This document shows positions 1 to 8,777 of a stretch of 64,000 bases of DNA, piece after piece. Location of the stretch: NCBI RefSeq assembly GCF_017303275.1, contig NZ_JAFKOJ010000001.1, forward strand, positions 1,054,001-1,118,000, read 5' to 3'. The DNA comes from Bacillus sp. NTK034 (lineage in GTDB: Bacteria; Bacillota; Bacilli; Bacillales; Cytobacillaceae). The position numbers and the translations under genes are program-made. The notes under the pieces were generated by a model that was not told the DNA's origin, ran no database searches, and saw only the letters and a list, made by a program, of their open reading frames with translations. Every line of letters begins with the position of its first letter. Positions within the stretch are counted from its first letter, which is position 1.

Positions 1-2
1 GC

Positions 3-134
3 AATGAGGGATTTAGTAGTGAGTCTTCGTCAGAAGGGACACTTGAAATTAGTTCAACAGGGTATGGGCTAGAGTCTGTTCCGAAAGAAGAAGCCGGCCA
101 TCGGGAAAATTCACCCGGCTGTGGGGGATTATAA
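3..134 (+). CDS. Possible C-terminal end of an upstream gene (partial)
   Basis: Frame 3 is open from the window edge to a TAA at 132-134 and is followed within three bases by a good Rho-independent terminator, which suggests it is the end of a gene that starts outside the window. The visible 43 residues are low in complexity and rich in Ser, Glu and Gly, with no motif I recognise. Frame 1 is also open for a shorter distance (stop at 70-72), so the frame choice rests mainly on the terminator spacing. No function can be given. Confidence 0.3.
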   Translation, partial: NEGFSSESSSEGTLEISSTGYGLESVPKEEAGHRENSPGCGGL

Positions 135-136
135 TG

Positions 137-166
137 AAAGCGTCTGCTGCTGCAGGCGTTTTTTTA
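137..166 (+). terminator. Rho-independent terminator of the upstream gene
   Basis: GC-rich stem AAAGCGTCTGC/GCAGGCGTTT with a four-base loop, followed by a run of T. It separates the partial upstream gene from the VanW gene. Confidence 0.75.
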
Positions 167-298
167 ATTCAGGAAAAAAGGTACAAACTGAGCTGCTGTT
201 ATGCAGGAATACCTCTTTCCCGACTTGAATACAATATGAAAATGGAAACGACTTCCTAAAAAGAGAAAGGAAGAATACAAGAAAAAGCTGGGGGAAAA

Positions 299-1327
299 AT
301 GAGTAAGCTAAAATGGGGAATTTTATTAATGTTGATTGGAAGTTTAATAGGATTAGCCGGGTGTTCAGGGAAAGCAGCAGGAGATAATGAGCCGGAGAAA
401 AAGCCGGCAGAAGAGAAGGTAAAGGAGGAAGAACTTGCCAAAGAGGAGGCAAGGGAAGAAGAGCAGGCAAAAGAGGAGGAGAAGAAGGAAGATGTAAAAC
501 CGATTGTGGTTAATGTTACCGATCCTAATACAAAGGCTGTGCTTAAGACCTTTAGCCCTGCTGAGATGGGGTTTGGAAATGACGATGAAAAATATAAAGC
601 AAATCTGGCCAAATGGGCCAAAGAACTGGCGCGTGGTACGGATACAAAGCAAGGCTATGACCAAAGGATGACCCTTGATAAAATAGAGCCGGATGGGAAG
701 GTAATTAAAGGGCAGCCCGAAATCATTCTTGAAGAAAATGAACTAGTGGATAAGATTATTGCTGCGTCTGTAAGCGGAGGGGATGTTGAATTGCCTCTCT
801 ATGTTACTGAAAGCGGATATAGCCCTGAAGATGTTCCGAGCTTGGATGAAGTGGTAGTCGCCTCTTATACCACCTACTTCAATAGCGGAGTAGCCGGCAG
901 AACGAAAAATATAGAGCTTTCCGCCGAGGCCATTAATAATATTATCCTTGGTGAGGGCGATCATTTTTCCTTTAATACAACAGTGGGTCCAAGTGACGCA
1001 GCCCATGGTTATCAGCCGGCAGAAGAAGCTATCAATGGTAAGCTTGTTATGGGAATTGGAGGAGGGATCTGCCAGACTTCCTCCACTTTATTTAACGCAG
1101 TTGACAAGGTCGGGGTAAGCTATGTAGAAAAGCATCACCATTCCGTAACAGTAGGTTATGTTCCAAAAGGAAGAGATGCAACAGTATCTTATGGAGGCAA
1201 AGATTTTAGATTTGAAAACACAACTGGTATACCCCTCCTTGTAAAAGCACATTTCGGTAATGGCGTATTGACTATCGAGCTAAGAACCTCCAAGGAATAT
1301 TCAGGAATTTTGAAAAAAGCTGTTTAA
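299..1327 (+). CDS. VanW-family lipoprotein
   Basis: A 342-residue predicted surface lipoprotein. Residues 1-22 form a lipoprotein signal ending in the lipobox LAGC, so Cys22 would be lipidated. A Glu/Lys-rich spacer (about residues 28-65) follows, which is a likely flexible or coiled linker from the membrane. The C-terminal third is a VanW domain, with the family blocks GDHFSFN, GGGICQTSSTLFNA and FRFENTTGIP. VanW takes its name from vancomycin-resistance clusters, but its biochemical function is unknown and no vanA/vanH-like genes are nearby, so this is not evidence of glycopeptide resistance. GGGGG lies just upstream of the ATG. The gene is monocistronic, with terminators or hairpins on both sides. 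Confidence 0.88.
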   Translation: MSKLKWGILLMLIGSLIGLAGCSGKAAGDNEPEKKPAEEKVKEEELAKEEAREEEQAKEEEKKEDVKPIVVNVTDPNTKAVLKTFSPAEMGFGNDDEKYKANLAKWAKELARGTDTKQGYDQRMTLDKIEPDGKVIKGQPEIILEENELVDKIIAASVSGGDVELPLYVTESGYSPEDVPSLDEVVVASYTTYFNSGVAGRTKNIELSAEAINNIILGEGDHFSFNTTVGPSDAAHGYQPAEEAINGKLVMGIGGGICQTSSTLFNAVDKVGVSYVEKHHHSVTVGYVPKGRDATVSYGGKDFRFENTTGIPLLVKAHFGNGVLTIELRTSKEYSGILKKAV

Positions 1328-1331
1328 TAAG

Positions 1332-1377
1332 TGCCGGGTACCTGGATCCTTTAGCAAACTGGTATAGGTACCTGGTG
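1332..1377. repeat. Small inverted repeat built on two GGTACCTGG units
   Basis: GGTACCTGG occurs at 1337-1345 and 1367-1375. Allowing GU pairs, the flanks form a stem of about 12 bp around a 22-base loop. There is no T run, so it is not a normal terminator. It resembles the short GGTACC-centred palindromes scattered in Bacillaceae intergenic DNA. The rest of the 1328-1630 gap holds no gene that I can support. Confidence 0.5.
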
Positions 1378-1540
1378 AATTAATGTTGAAATATTCAGTT
1401 AATTATTATATAATGAGCTTAACAAACCGATGACAGCAATTTCCTTGCTGCATGCACGGCTTGAAGTTTTAATTCAAATTAATGCCCCAAGGATTGACTT
1501 TGTTCACTTGAACTTCCTTTCCGGAAGACGAGCCTTGAAT

Positions 1541-1606
1541 AAGAGTCAGTAAGGCTTTCAATGTCTTCATAGACATTGTCTGTTTTGCTGACTCTTTTTG
1601 TTTTTT
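1541..1606 (+). terminator. Terminator or attenuator before the CoA-transferase gene
   Basis: AAGAGTCAG (1541-1549) pairs with CTGACTCTT (1588-1596). An inner stem AATGTC/GACATT stacks inside, and a T-rich tract follows. It ends 25 bases before the GTG start of the next gene, so it could act as a leader attenuator rather than the end of an upstream transcript. Confidence 0.6.
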
Positions 1607-1630
1607 AAAATTTATGAAAGAGGTGAAAAA

Positions 1631-2818
1631 GTGAAGGGTGCTTTAGAGGGAATCCGAATAATCGATGTATCAAGGGTGCTGGCCGGTCCTTTTTGCTCCA
1701 TGATTCTTGGTGATTTAGGAGCCGAGGTGATTAAGATAGAGCATTATAAAACCGGTGATGAAACACGGGGCTGGGGTCCGCCTTTTTTAAATGGAGAAAG
1801 TGCCTATTATTTATGTGCGAATAGGAATAAGCAGAGCATTTCACTAAACCTAAAAGCTGAAGAGGGGAAAGAAATTTTCAGGAAACTTGTCTCAACAGGA
1901 GACGTAGTTGTGCAAAACTTCAAATCAGGGACGCTGGAAAAAATGAACTTGGGCTACGAAAGTTTGAAAGAAATGAACCCTTCTTTAATTATGGCTTCCA
2001 TTACTGGATTTGGTTTAACCGGACCATATAAGGACTTGCCGGGATATGACTACATTATTCAGGCGATGAGTGGACTAATGAGCATAACTGGAGAGCCGGA
2101 TGGGAGCCCATTGAAGGTAGGTGTTGCAATTGCGGATGTACTAACCGGCCTTTATACATGTATAGGCATCTTATCTGCTCTCCAGCATCGGAACAAAACA
2201 GGGGAGGGGCAGGAAATTGATATTTCCTTAATGGATTGCCAGGTTTCTTCACTAATTAATGTTGCCAGCAATTATTTATGCAGCGGAGTAACTCCAAAAC
2301 GTTTAGGAAACCATCACCCAAATATAGTTCCATACCAGGTGTTTTCTGCAAAAGATGGTGAACTTGTTATAGCAGTAGGGAATGATGAGCAATTTAAGCG
2401 ATTTTCAGCTGCTTTGGGCAGGCAGGACTTATCTGAAATGAATGAGTTTATTCATAATGAGAACCGTTTGGAGAATAAATCGAAGCTTATTCCAATACTT
2501 GAAGAACTGCTCTCAAAAAAAACAAAAAAGGAGTGGAAAGACATTTTGGATAAAGCGGCAATTCCCAACGGCCCTATCAATTCTGTTCAAGAAATTTTTG
2601 ATGACCCGCAAATAAGATCCAGAGAAATGGTAGTCGATATGGATCATCCTTATATTGAAACTCTTAGACTTACCGGTTCACCGATTAAGCTCTCTAAATC
2701 ACCTGTAAAAATGAGGCATCATCCTCCCATGTTTGGTGAGCACACAGAAAGCATTTTGGAGCAGCTCGGTTACCATCCCGACCAAATTGACAGGTTTAGA
2801 AAAAATCAAATTATATAG
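1631..2818 (+). CDS. CaiB/BaiF (family III) CoA-transferase
   Basis: This 395-residue enzyme would move CoA between a carboxylic acid and an acyl-CoA in the cytoplasm. The family blocks are clear: RVLAGPFCSMILGDLGAEV near the N terminus, ANRNKQSISLNLK, the GYDYIIQAMSGLMSITG block, and VAIADVLTG, whose Asp at about residue 169 corresponds to the catalytic Asp of formyl-CoA transferase. I chose the GTG at 1631 because AAAGAGGTGA sits just upstream and the N terminus then matches the family; an upstream ATG at 1598 lies in the terminator tail. The acyl-CoA dehydrogenase follows after 11 bases with its own ribosome site, so the two are co-transcribed. The pairing resembles glutarate, carnitine-like or branched dicarboxylate activation, but the substrate cannot be read from the sequence. 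Confidence 0.88.
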   Translation: MKGALEGIRIIDVSRVLAGPFCSMILGDLGAEVIKIEHYKTGDETRGWGPPFLNGESAYYLCANRNKQSISLNLKAEEGKEIFRKLVSTGDVVVQNFKSGTLEKMNLGYESLKEMNPSLIMASITGFGLTGPYKDLPGYDYIIQAMSGLMSITGEPDGSPLKVGVAIADVLTGLYTCIGILSALQHRNKTGEGQEIDISLMDCQVSSLINVASNYLCSGVTPKRLGNHHPNIVPYQVFSAKDGELVIAVGNDEQFKRFSAALGRQDLSEMNEFIHNENRLENKSKLIPILEELLSKKTKKEWKDILDKAAIPNGPINSVQEIFDDPQIRSREMVVDMDHPYIETLRLTGSPIKLSKSPVKMRHHPPMFGEHTESILEQLGYHPDQIDRFRKNQII

Positions 2819-2829
2819 GAGGAATTGAA

Positions 2830-4038
2830 ATGATGAACTTCGAATTATCTGATGAGCAGCAAAGTGTGAAAAAATTAGTGAAAAGGTTTGTAGACAAGGA
2901 AATTATTCCAAATATTCAGGAGTGGGACCGACAAGGTCAATTTGAACCTTCAATACTAAAAAAATTAGCTGAATTGCATTTAATGGGTGTTTGTATCCCT
3001 GAGGAATATGGCGGTGCAGGGATGGATTACAACACTTTGGCAATTGTCTGTGAAGAGCTGGAGCGTGGAGATACTGCCTACCGTACTGCGGTATCTGTCC
3101 ATACAGGATTAAATAGTATGACATTGCTTCAATGGGGAACCGAAGAGCAAAAACAGAAGTATTTAGTGCCGCAAGCACAAGGCAAACAGGTAGGAGCATT
3201 TGGCTTAACCGAGCCCAATGCAGGGTCGGATGCAGCTGCAATGAATTCAACTGCCATGCGGGATGGAGACTCTTATATTCTAAATGGATCAAAGACGTGG
3301 ATTTCACTTTGTGATGCAGCGGATAATTTCCTCATTTTTGCTAAAACAGAACATGATATTGGGCACAAGGGTATTACTGGATTTATAGTTGAACGAAACT
3401 TCCCGGGTGTAGAAACCAAGGCCATTAAAGGAAAGCTGGGAATAAGGGCAGGCAATACGGGAGAGGTATTTTTGTCTGATGTAAGAGTGCCTGTATCAAA
3501 TAGGATTGGTGAAGAAGGAGAAGGTTTTAAAATTGCCATGTCAGCATTAGATAATGGCCGATTTACTGTAGCAGCAGGGGCGGTTGGCTTAATTGAAGCC
3601 AGTCTGGAAGCCAGTCTAAAATATTGCCATGAACGCAAAACTTTTGGCAAGGAAATAGGAAGGCATCAGCTCGTTCAGCAGATGATTGCAAAAATGAGTG
3701 CCAATTTGGAGATTTCCAGATTGCTTGTGTTTAAAGCAGGCTGGCTAAAAAATCAAGGGAAAAGGAATACAAAAGAAACGTCCCTTGCGAAATGGATAGC
3801 ATGCAATGCAGCTTTCGAAGCTGCCAATGATGCCGTTCAAATCCACGGTGCATATGGCTATTCAGATGAATATCCGGTTGAGCGCTTTTTAAGAAACTCA
3901 AAAGCTCCGGTGATTTACGAGGGAACAAGAGAAATTCACACTATTATGCAAGGAGAATATGCTCTGGGATACAGGGAGGATAAGCAGCTTCGAAAGCAGC
4001 TGCCAGCGTGGCCATTTGAAGAAGTATCAGTCCATTAA
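2830..4038 (+). CDS. Acyl-CoA dehydrogenase
   Basis: A 402-residue FAD-dependent acyl-CoA dehydrogenase catalysing alpha-beta desaturation of an acyl-CoA. The signatures are GAFGLTEPNAGSDAAA (family signature 1, flavin side), GFIVERNFPGV, the RKTFGKEIGRHQLVQQ block, QIHGAYGYSDEYPVERFLRNSK, and IYEGTREIH, which carries the catalytic Glu at about residue 364. AGGAGG lies before the ATG. It is in an operon with the CoA-transferase upstream and the DUF3870 gene downstream. A CoA-transferase plus dehydrogenase pair suggests a short-chain or dicarboxylic acid that is first made a thioester and then oxidised, as in glutarate catabolism. The glutaryl-CoA-specific residues cannot be verified by eye, so I leave the substrate open. 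Confidence 0.9.
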   Translation: MMNFELSDEQQSVKKLVKRFVDKEIIPNIQEWDRQGQFEPSILKKLAELHLMGVCIPEEYGGAGMDYNTLAIVCEELERGDTAYRTAVSVHTGLNSMTLLQWGTEEQKQKYLVPQAQGKQVGAFGLTEPNAGSDAAAMNSTAMRDGDSYILNGSKTWISLCDAADNFLIFAKTEHDIGHKGITGFIVERNFPGVETKAIKGKLGIRAGNTGEVFLSDVRVPVSNRIGEEGEGFKIAMSALDNGRFTVAAGAVGLIEASLEASLKYCHERKTFGKEIGRHQLVQQMIAKMSANLEISRLLVFKAGWLKNQGKRNTKETSLAKWIACNAAFEAANDAVQIHGAYGYSDEYPVERFLRNSKAPVIYEGTREIHTIMQGEYALGYREDKQLRKQLPAWPFEEVSVH

Positions 4039-4120
4039 GTAAGGGAAACATGGCAGATAGCATTCTGTTTAATTGGCAAACACCCATTTTCCTGAGAGTG
4101 ACAAAAGGGAGAACAATAGT

Positions 4121-4432
4121 ATGAACACTTATTTTATTGCCGGCCATGCCAAACTTCCGCAGGGTATGGCTGCGAGAAACCTGTATGATTCTATTACAAT
4201 TACATTGGAACTTGACTTTAAATATGGCGTGATAGTAGATTCATCATGTACACTCGCCACTCAGCATGGTCGTGAATATATCCGCCAGCTTCTTAGAGGC
4301 TATTGTTTGGGGGAAGGGGTTGAAGAACTCATAGAAAAGGTTCAGCACCATTATCGGGGGAAAGCCGGACAGGCGATTCAGGCAGCACTTAAGGATGTCT
4401 ATCTCCAGTATGAGCTTGTTTTGTCTAAATAA
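4121..4432 (+). CDS. DUF3870 domain protein
   Basis: A 103-residue protein that I recognise as DUF3870 from its opening (YFIAGHAKLPQGMAA), the DLDFKYGVIVDSSCTLAT-like centre, and a C-terminal helical part ending in a Tyr- and Leu-rich segment. The function is unknown. I start at ATG 4121, preceded by AAAGGGAG, rather than at the ATG at 4073, which has no ribosome site and would add a non-conserved leader. It lies 82 bases after the acyl-CoA dehydrogenase on the same strand and is probably in the same operon, which hints at a role in acyl-CoA metabolism or its control; that is inference from context only. Confidence 0.72.
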   Translation: MNTYFIAGHAKLPQGMAARNLYDSITITLELDFKYGVIVDSSCTLATQHGREYIRQLLRGYCLGEGVEELIEKVQHHYRGKAGQAIQAALKDVYLQYELVLSK

Positions 4433-4558
4433 ATTATCAGGAGAACCTAGCCAGGTAAAGGCTGTAGAAGTGTTTGGACTCTGTTCGATGAATAAATAAG
4501 CAAAAAGCGGAGGGGTTTGTCCACACCTTTTCAGTCCCTTTTAATACAATAATATAGA

Positions 4559-4633
4559 AGATCTCCTCCCTAAGGATCTTTGGTCTGCATAGTCGCCGCT
4601 AATCTGCCAGCCGGATTAGCGGCATTTTTTTAT
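4559..4633 (+). ncRNA. Candidate small RNA with an exposed UCCUCCC loop
   Basis: In the 342-base gap before the chemotaxis gene, a stem AGATC/GATCT (4559-4563 with 4575-4579) presents the loop TCCTCCCTAAG, whose UCCUCCC is complementary to Shine-Dalgarno sequences. It is followed by a strong terminator hairpin ending in seven T. A -10-like TAATAT at about 4550 would place a start near 4558, giving an RNA of about 75 bases. Exposed C-rich loops are typical of trans-acting sRNAs in Firmicutes. It may instead be just the distal 3' end of the DUF3870 operon. Confidence 0.35.
4595..4633 (+). terminator. Strong Rho-independent terminator
   Basis: Perfect 10-bp stem GCCGCTAATC/GATTAGCGGC with a nine-base loop, followed by TTTTTTT. 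It lies about 160 bases downstream of the DUF3870 stop. Confidence 0.85.
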
Positions 4634-4774
4634 TTTTGATGCAAATAATCGTGAAAGGGAGAGAATTTTCTGTAAATATATGAGTTAATAGGTAAAAAGA
4701 ACCTGACTTACCGGGTACGTTCATGTTAAATTATAAGTAGAATATCCTATTTTATATGGAAATGAGGAAAAGTC

Positions 4775-6463
4775 ATGAAATTATCTGTGGCAAAAAAACT
4801 GTTCCTCGGGTTTTTATCTGTCCTTTTATTATTTGGTCTTGTCTCCTGTTTATCGAATTTTGAACTCAGTAACGTTAACCGAAATTATCAGAGCTTACTA
4901 GATGAAAATGTCTCTGAAGTGATGCTTGTAAAAACCCTTAAGGCAGAGCTTATGAATGAAGCAGGGGGAATCCGCGGCTATCTCCTGACAGGTGACTCTA
5001 CATATCTTAGTGACTATGAAAGTTCCCGCAAGAGAATGGAACATCATATCAATGAACTGAATAAATTAACCAGCAATAAAGAAGAAAAGGAAATGGCGAA
5101 GGAGCTGAAAGTGCTCCATGATCGCTACCAGAGCATTATTGATAAAGAAATTAAATTTAAGCTGGAAGATAATAATGCATACATGTCATTAGTTGAAACC
5201 TCTGATAAACAGGTCAGCCAGGAATTCAACAAAAAAGCGGATGAACTTGTAAAATTTTATGAAGCCCAATTAGATGCTGGGATAAATGAAACAGTTTCCA
5301 GCGTAAAATCAGCTAAGTTCATTACTTTAATCATTACGATTGCTGCCATCCTGTCTGCGATGACGATCGCTTATTTTATAAGCAGAAAGATTTCAAGGCC
5401 GATAAATCTGGCTGCAGCTATGATAGACAAGGTAGCTGGAGGAGATTTAAGCCAGGGCTCCATTAAAGTGAAAAACAGGGATGAAATAGGAGCGTTTATT
5501 TTATCTTTAAATAAGATGGTAAAAGATTTGAGATCTGTGGTCAGCCAGGTAAGAAGCACTTCAGAACAAGTTGCATCAAGCAGTGAGGAACTGGCTGCGA
5601 GTGCAGAGGAAAGTTCATTGGCTTCTGAACAGGTTGCAGCTATTTCACAAAAAAATGCCCTTGGCACTGAACAGCAGCTTTACCGTTTTAGAGAGGTATC
5701 TTCTTCAATGGAGGAGATTGCTTACGGAATGCAGCAGATTTCTTCCAGCAGCGAGCTAATGCTTGAAGCAGCAGAAAAAACTGATTACTTGACTAAAAAA
5801 GGCACTAAATCAGTCGAAAATGTTGTAAGGCAGATGAATGAAATAAATACATCTGTAGGAGAAGCCACACAGTATATTTATACGCTCGAATCACGATCAA
5901 AAGAAATCAGCAATATCGTGGAACTGATCACCGCTATCGCGGAGCAGACCAATTTGCTTGCACTCAATGCTGCCATTGAAGCTGCAAGGGCTGGTGAACA
6001 TGGCAGGGGCTTTTCGGTTGTAGCTGATGAAGTCCGCAAACTCGCAGAGGGTTCCAAACAATCTGCTGTTCAGATTCAGCAAATGATTGGAATTGTTCAG
6101 GAAGAAACAAAGCAGGCTGTTCAGGCAATGGAGAAAGGGAATGAACAGGTAAAAGATGGCCTTGAAGATACGATGGAAGCAAGTGCTGCTTTTGCCGAAA
6201 TCAGCCATTCAATGGGCGATGTAACACATAAAGTCGAGGAAGTTTCATCCTCAGTGGAGGAGCTGACGGCCTTAACCAGCCAGATCATTGAAGTCATGAC
6301 AAATGTGCAGGACATTTCAGAAAAAAATGCAGCAGCTTCACAGGAAACGTCTGCCGCAACAGAAGAACAGCTTGCTACAATGGAAGAAGTATCATCATCA
6401 TCCGGGTCACTTGCAAAACTAGCTGAAGAATTGCAGGAAGTTGTGTCGAGATTTAAATTATAA
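4775..6463 (+). CDS. Methyl-accepting chemotaxis protein
   Basis: A 562-residue transmembrane chemoreceptor that would signal to CheA/CheW. Order: TM1 at about residues 8-28; an extracytoplasmic helical sensor of about 150 residues, CHASE3/4HB-like ([21 protein letters not shown]); TM2 at about residues 180-203; a HAMP linker; and a long cytoplasmic coiled coil whose hairpin tip carries the classic [19 protein letters not shown]. SxEEL repeats flank the tip as possible methylation helices. It is monocistronic with a palindromic terminator. The ligand is unknown. I looked for a sigma-D promoter and did not find a convincing one. Confidence 0.93.
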   Translation: MKLSVAKKLFLGFLSVLLLFGLVSCLSNFELSNVNRNYQSLLDENVSEVMLVKTLKAELMNEAGGIRGYLLTGDSTYLSDYESSRKRMEHHINELNKLTSNKEEKEMAKELKVLHDRYQSIIDKEIKFKLEDNNAYMSLVETSDKQVSQEFNKKADELVKFYEAQLDAGINETVSSVKSAKFITLIITIAAILSAMTIAYFISRKISRPINLAAAMIDKVAGGDLSQGSIKVKNRDEIGAFILSLNKMVKDLRSVVSQVRSTSEQVASSSEELAASAEESSLASEQVAAISQKNALGTEQQLYRFREVSSSMEEIAYGMQQISSSSELMLEAAEKTDYLTKKGTKSVENVVRQMNEINTSVGEATQYIYTLESRSKEISNIVELITAIAEQTNLLALNAAIEAARAGEHGRGFSVVADEVRKLAEGSKQSAVQIQQMIGIVQEETKQAVQAMEKGNEQVKDGLEDTMEASAAFAEISHSMGDVTHKVEEVSSSVEELTALTSQIIEVMTNVQDISEKNAAASQETSAATEEQLATMEEVSSSSGSLAKLAEELQEVVSRFKL

Positions 6464-6487
6464 AAGGGACTCAGCTGAGTCCCTTTT
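6462..6487. terminator. Bidirectional terminator between the chemoreceptor and ycgQ
   Basis: Palindrome AAAAGGGACTC/GAGTCCCTTTT around a short AGCT centre. It serves the converging genes on both strands. Confidence 0.85.
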
Positions 6488-6490
6488 GTA

Positions 6491-7477
6491 CTATAAGATT
6501 TTGATGGTTAATGGATACAGATATGGAATAAACGGCTCCTCAATTTCTTTCCATTCCTTAATTTTAATCAGAGGCAGCTCTGTCCCATTATAGGCTGCCT
6601 TGTCTATGACTCCGCTAACTTTGACCCACATATTATCATAGAGTTCCGGAGCTTCCTCCATTTCTGATAGAAAGCCAATCATACTTGCATCTGCCACACA
6701 ATGTGTAATCAAAAACCTCGAAATGACAAGCTGATTGGAACCAAGTCCTTCTTCTTTATATATAAATCCCTGAAATTCAATTTCCCTGCCAATGAATTTA
6801 TCAATATCTTTACTGATTTCCTCATAATACAAACTAAAAACTTTATCATCCATCTTAATAGCAGGAGCCGAATAAAGGTCCTTTTTTAATTGCTCAAACT
6901 CTTCATTGGATATTTCCTCTACTTCTTCATTTACAGAAAGGTCATGCTCCAGCTCCTCTCCTTCTTCCAGCTCTTCTTCAAATGAAAAGTCTTCAAGTTC
7001 AAAGTCTGATACATCTGCCTTTTCATCAGAGCCAGCCGATGTATTCACCTCTTGTTTTTGATTGCCAAGTATGGCCAGCCCGCCTTTCTTTTCAGCAATG
7101 GAAGCATCAAGCGTCTTTGCAGGCAAGAAGAATCCTGTTAATAACGGAATTAATATAATGGAATATGACAGCAGCTTTTTACCAGTAAACGGTGTATCTC
7201 CATGGTCATGATCATGAGAACAGCTTTGATCATCATGGCGGGAGCAGTCCTGACCGTGGTGGTGTTCGTGAACAACTTCTTCTCTTTGGTAGGTCCATAT
7301 CCTGGTAATCTGAATAAAAAATAAAAATAAAAATAGAATGGAAGCGGATTGGCTTAACCGGACATATTTTGGATTAATATATTTAGTTATGTCTCCTGTA
7401 TAATGGAGCTGAAAAATCAGTCCGCAAAAAGCCAGTAGAATCAGCGCCCTCAACGCCTGCTGAAAATGGATTTTCAT
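6491..7477 (-). CDS. ycgQ: YcgQ-like membrane protein (TIGR03943 family)
   Basis: A 328-residue membrane protein with an N-terminal pair of helices, a His/Asp-rich segment (runs such as HEHHHGQD and SHDHDHGD, likely metal-binding), a third hydrophobic helix near residue 115, an acidic stretch, and a C-terminal soluble domain with the FYKEEG.., FLITHCVADA and WVKVSG blocks typical of TIGR03943. ATG 7477 is chosen because GGAGGATTGCT lies directly upstream; longer frames overlap the permease gene. It is 10 bases downstream of ycgR and co-transcribed with it. Such pairs accompany COG0523 GTPases and are proposed to take part in metal handling; the transported species is not established. Confidence 0.82.
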   Translation of the reverse strand: MKIHFQQALRALILLAFCGLIFQLHYTGDITKYINPKYVRLSQSASILFLFLFFIQITRIWTYQREEVVHEHHHGQDCSRHDDQSCSHDHDHGDTPFTGKKLLSYSIILIPLLTGFFLPAKTLDASIAEKKGGLAILGNQKQEVNTSAGSDEKADVSDFELEDFSFEEELEEGEELEHDLSVNEEVEEISNEEFEQLKKDLYSAPAIKMDDKVFSLYYEEISKDIDKFIGREIEFQGFIYKEEGLGSNQLVISRFLITHCVADASMIGFLSEMEEAPELYDNMWVKVSGVIDKAAYNGTELPLIKIKEWKEIEEPFIPYLYPLTIKIL

Positions 7478-7487
7478 AGCAATCCTC

Positions 7488-8480
7488 CTAAATGAAATTC
7501 TGTACAAGAAGCAGCGTGAAAAAGACAACGGAAGCAGTCAGCGCTAATACCCCAAGAACAAACTTCATCCTAAACACACTAAGCATCATGATTGTATTTT
7601 TAAAATCGATCATCGGCCCGAAGATCAAAAACCCCAGTATGGAAGACTTAGGAAATATGCTGCTGAATGAAGCACCAATAAATGCGTCGGCCTCGGAGCA
7701 TAGTGACAAAACATAAGCAAAACCCATCATGATCAGCAAGGATACTACCGGATTATCTGCACTTTGCAAAAATGTTTTTGCCGGCATATAGACTTGTACT
7801 ATGGAAGCTAATAAAGCACCAATAATTAAATATTTGGCCATGTCAAAAAATTCATCGATTGAATGGGTCAGCATCGACCAAACCCTGTCAAGGAAGGAAC
7901 GATTTTTTTCGCTGCTGTGGGGCAAGTGAATACTTTCCTTTAATTGCCCGGACTTAAAGATGATGCTCACGCTAAAGGCAACTATTATGGCAATTAGGAA
8001 TCCCAGTCCCATTCGTAAGCCCGCCATTTCAAAATCGTTTCCAAAAGCCATGTATGTAGAAGCAATGACGATGGGATTAATCAGGGGGCCAGTCAGCATA
8101 AAACCAATCGCTGCATATACTGGAACACCCTTAGACATAAGCCGCCGGATGATGGGGACAATACCGCATTCACACGCTGGAAAAAGGGCGCCTGCCACAC
8201 AGCTCATGACAACAGCAGCCGTTCTATTTTTCGGAATCCACCTTTTTATATGGTCTTCTGTAATGAAAATTTGGATAAACCCTGCAATCAGCACACCTAT
8301 CAGGACAAAAGGCAACGCTTCTATTAGGATGCTGATAAAGATAACATTCAGATTTAACAGAGAAGGGGGAACATCAAAAGATAAACCTAAGCCAGAGCTG
8401 AAAGATATGAAATATACCAGAATGGCTATCAAAATTATGCCCGTTATATCAATGATATGGCTGCGAAAAACTCGGTTCAT
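7488..8480 (-). CDS. ycgR: YcgR-like permease (DUF318/SO_0444 family)
   Basis: A 330-residue polytopic permease with about eight membrane segments. Two conserved Cys/Glu-containing segments are visible: FPACECGIVPIIRRLMSKGVP and LSLCSEADAFIGASF, the hallmark motifs of this permease family. AGGAGGATACTT precedes the ATG. A Zur-box-like palindrome lies at 8501-8521, just upstream, so the ycgR-ycgQ operon is probably derepressed in zinc starvation. Its direction of transport and substrate are uncertain: relatives have been linked to metal efflux and to zinc homeostasis. Confidence 0.85.
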   Translation of the reverse strand: MNRVFRSHIIDITGIILIAILVYFISFSSGLGLSFDVPPSLLNLNVIFISILIEALPFVLIGVLIAGFIQIFITEDHIKRWIPKNRTAAVVMSCVAGALFPACECGIVPIIRRLMSKGVPVYAAIGFMLTGPLINPIVIASTYMAFGNDFEMAGLRMGLGFLIAIIVAFSVSIIFKSGQLKESIHLPHSSEKNRSFLDRVWSMLTHSIDEFFDMAKYLIIGALLASIVQVYMPAKTFLQSADNPVVSLLIMMGFAYVLSLCSEADAFIGASFSSIFPKSSILGFLIFGPMIDFKNTIMMLSVFRMKFVLGVLALTASVVFFTLLLVQNFI

Positions 8481-8500
8481 AAGTATCCTCCTGTATTTAA

Positions 8501-8521
8501 AAATCGTAATGATTTCGTTTT
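8501..8521. promoter_or_regulatory. Zur-box-like operator of ycgR-ycgQ
   Basis: AAATCGTAATGATTTCGTTTT matches the Bacillus Zur consensus AAATCGTAATnATTACGATTT at 18 of 20 defined positions. It lies about 20 bases upstream of the ycgR start, a position suited to repression. Confidence 0.7.
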
Positions 8522-8646
8522 ATACTCTATATTAATTTTATGAAAATGTAAATGGGATTATGAGCATTTTGAAAGGATAGGAGAATCGAAGGGGAAAAAA
8601 ATATATAGTTAATCCTTGCAATCGAAAGAAAATTTTAATATGATTT

Positions 8647-8667
8647 AAATCGTAACAATTACGATTT
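8647..8667. promoter_or_regulatory. Near-perfect Zur box
   Basis: AAATCGTAACAATTACGATTT differs from the Zur consensus at a single position. It sits between the divergent ycgR and GTPase genes, about 110 bases before the GTPase start. Confidence 0.85.
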
Positions 8668-8736
8668 ATTAAAAACCCACCAATATTTTCGAGTCAACAC
8701 TACATCTAATCAGATGAGGGGGTACTAACCTGTTAT

Positions 8737-8757
8737 AAATCGCAATGAATACTATTT
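8737..8757. promoter_or_regulatory. Third, weaker Zur-box-like site
   Basis: AAATCGCAATGAATACTATTT matches 17 of 20 defined consensus positions. It lies 20 bases before the chosen GTPase start and contains the ATG at 8745, which argues that this ATG is not the translation start. Confidence 0.5.
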
Positions 8758-8777
8758 ATGTTAAAAGGAGAGAATCC

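Noticed and set aside
299-1327. VanW as evidence of vancomycin resistance
   Set aside because: VanW domains are common and no ligase, dehydrogenase or sensor genes of the van type are near; the M15 peptidase at 25.8 kb is not linked.
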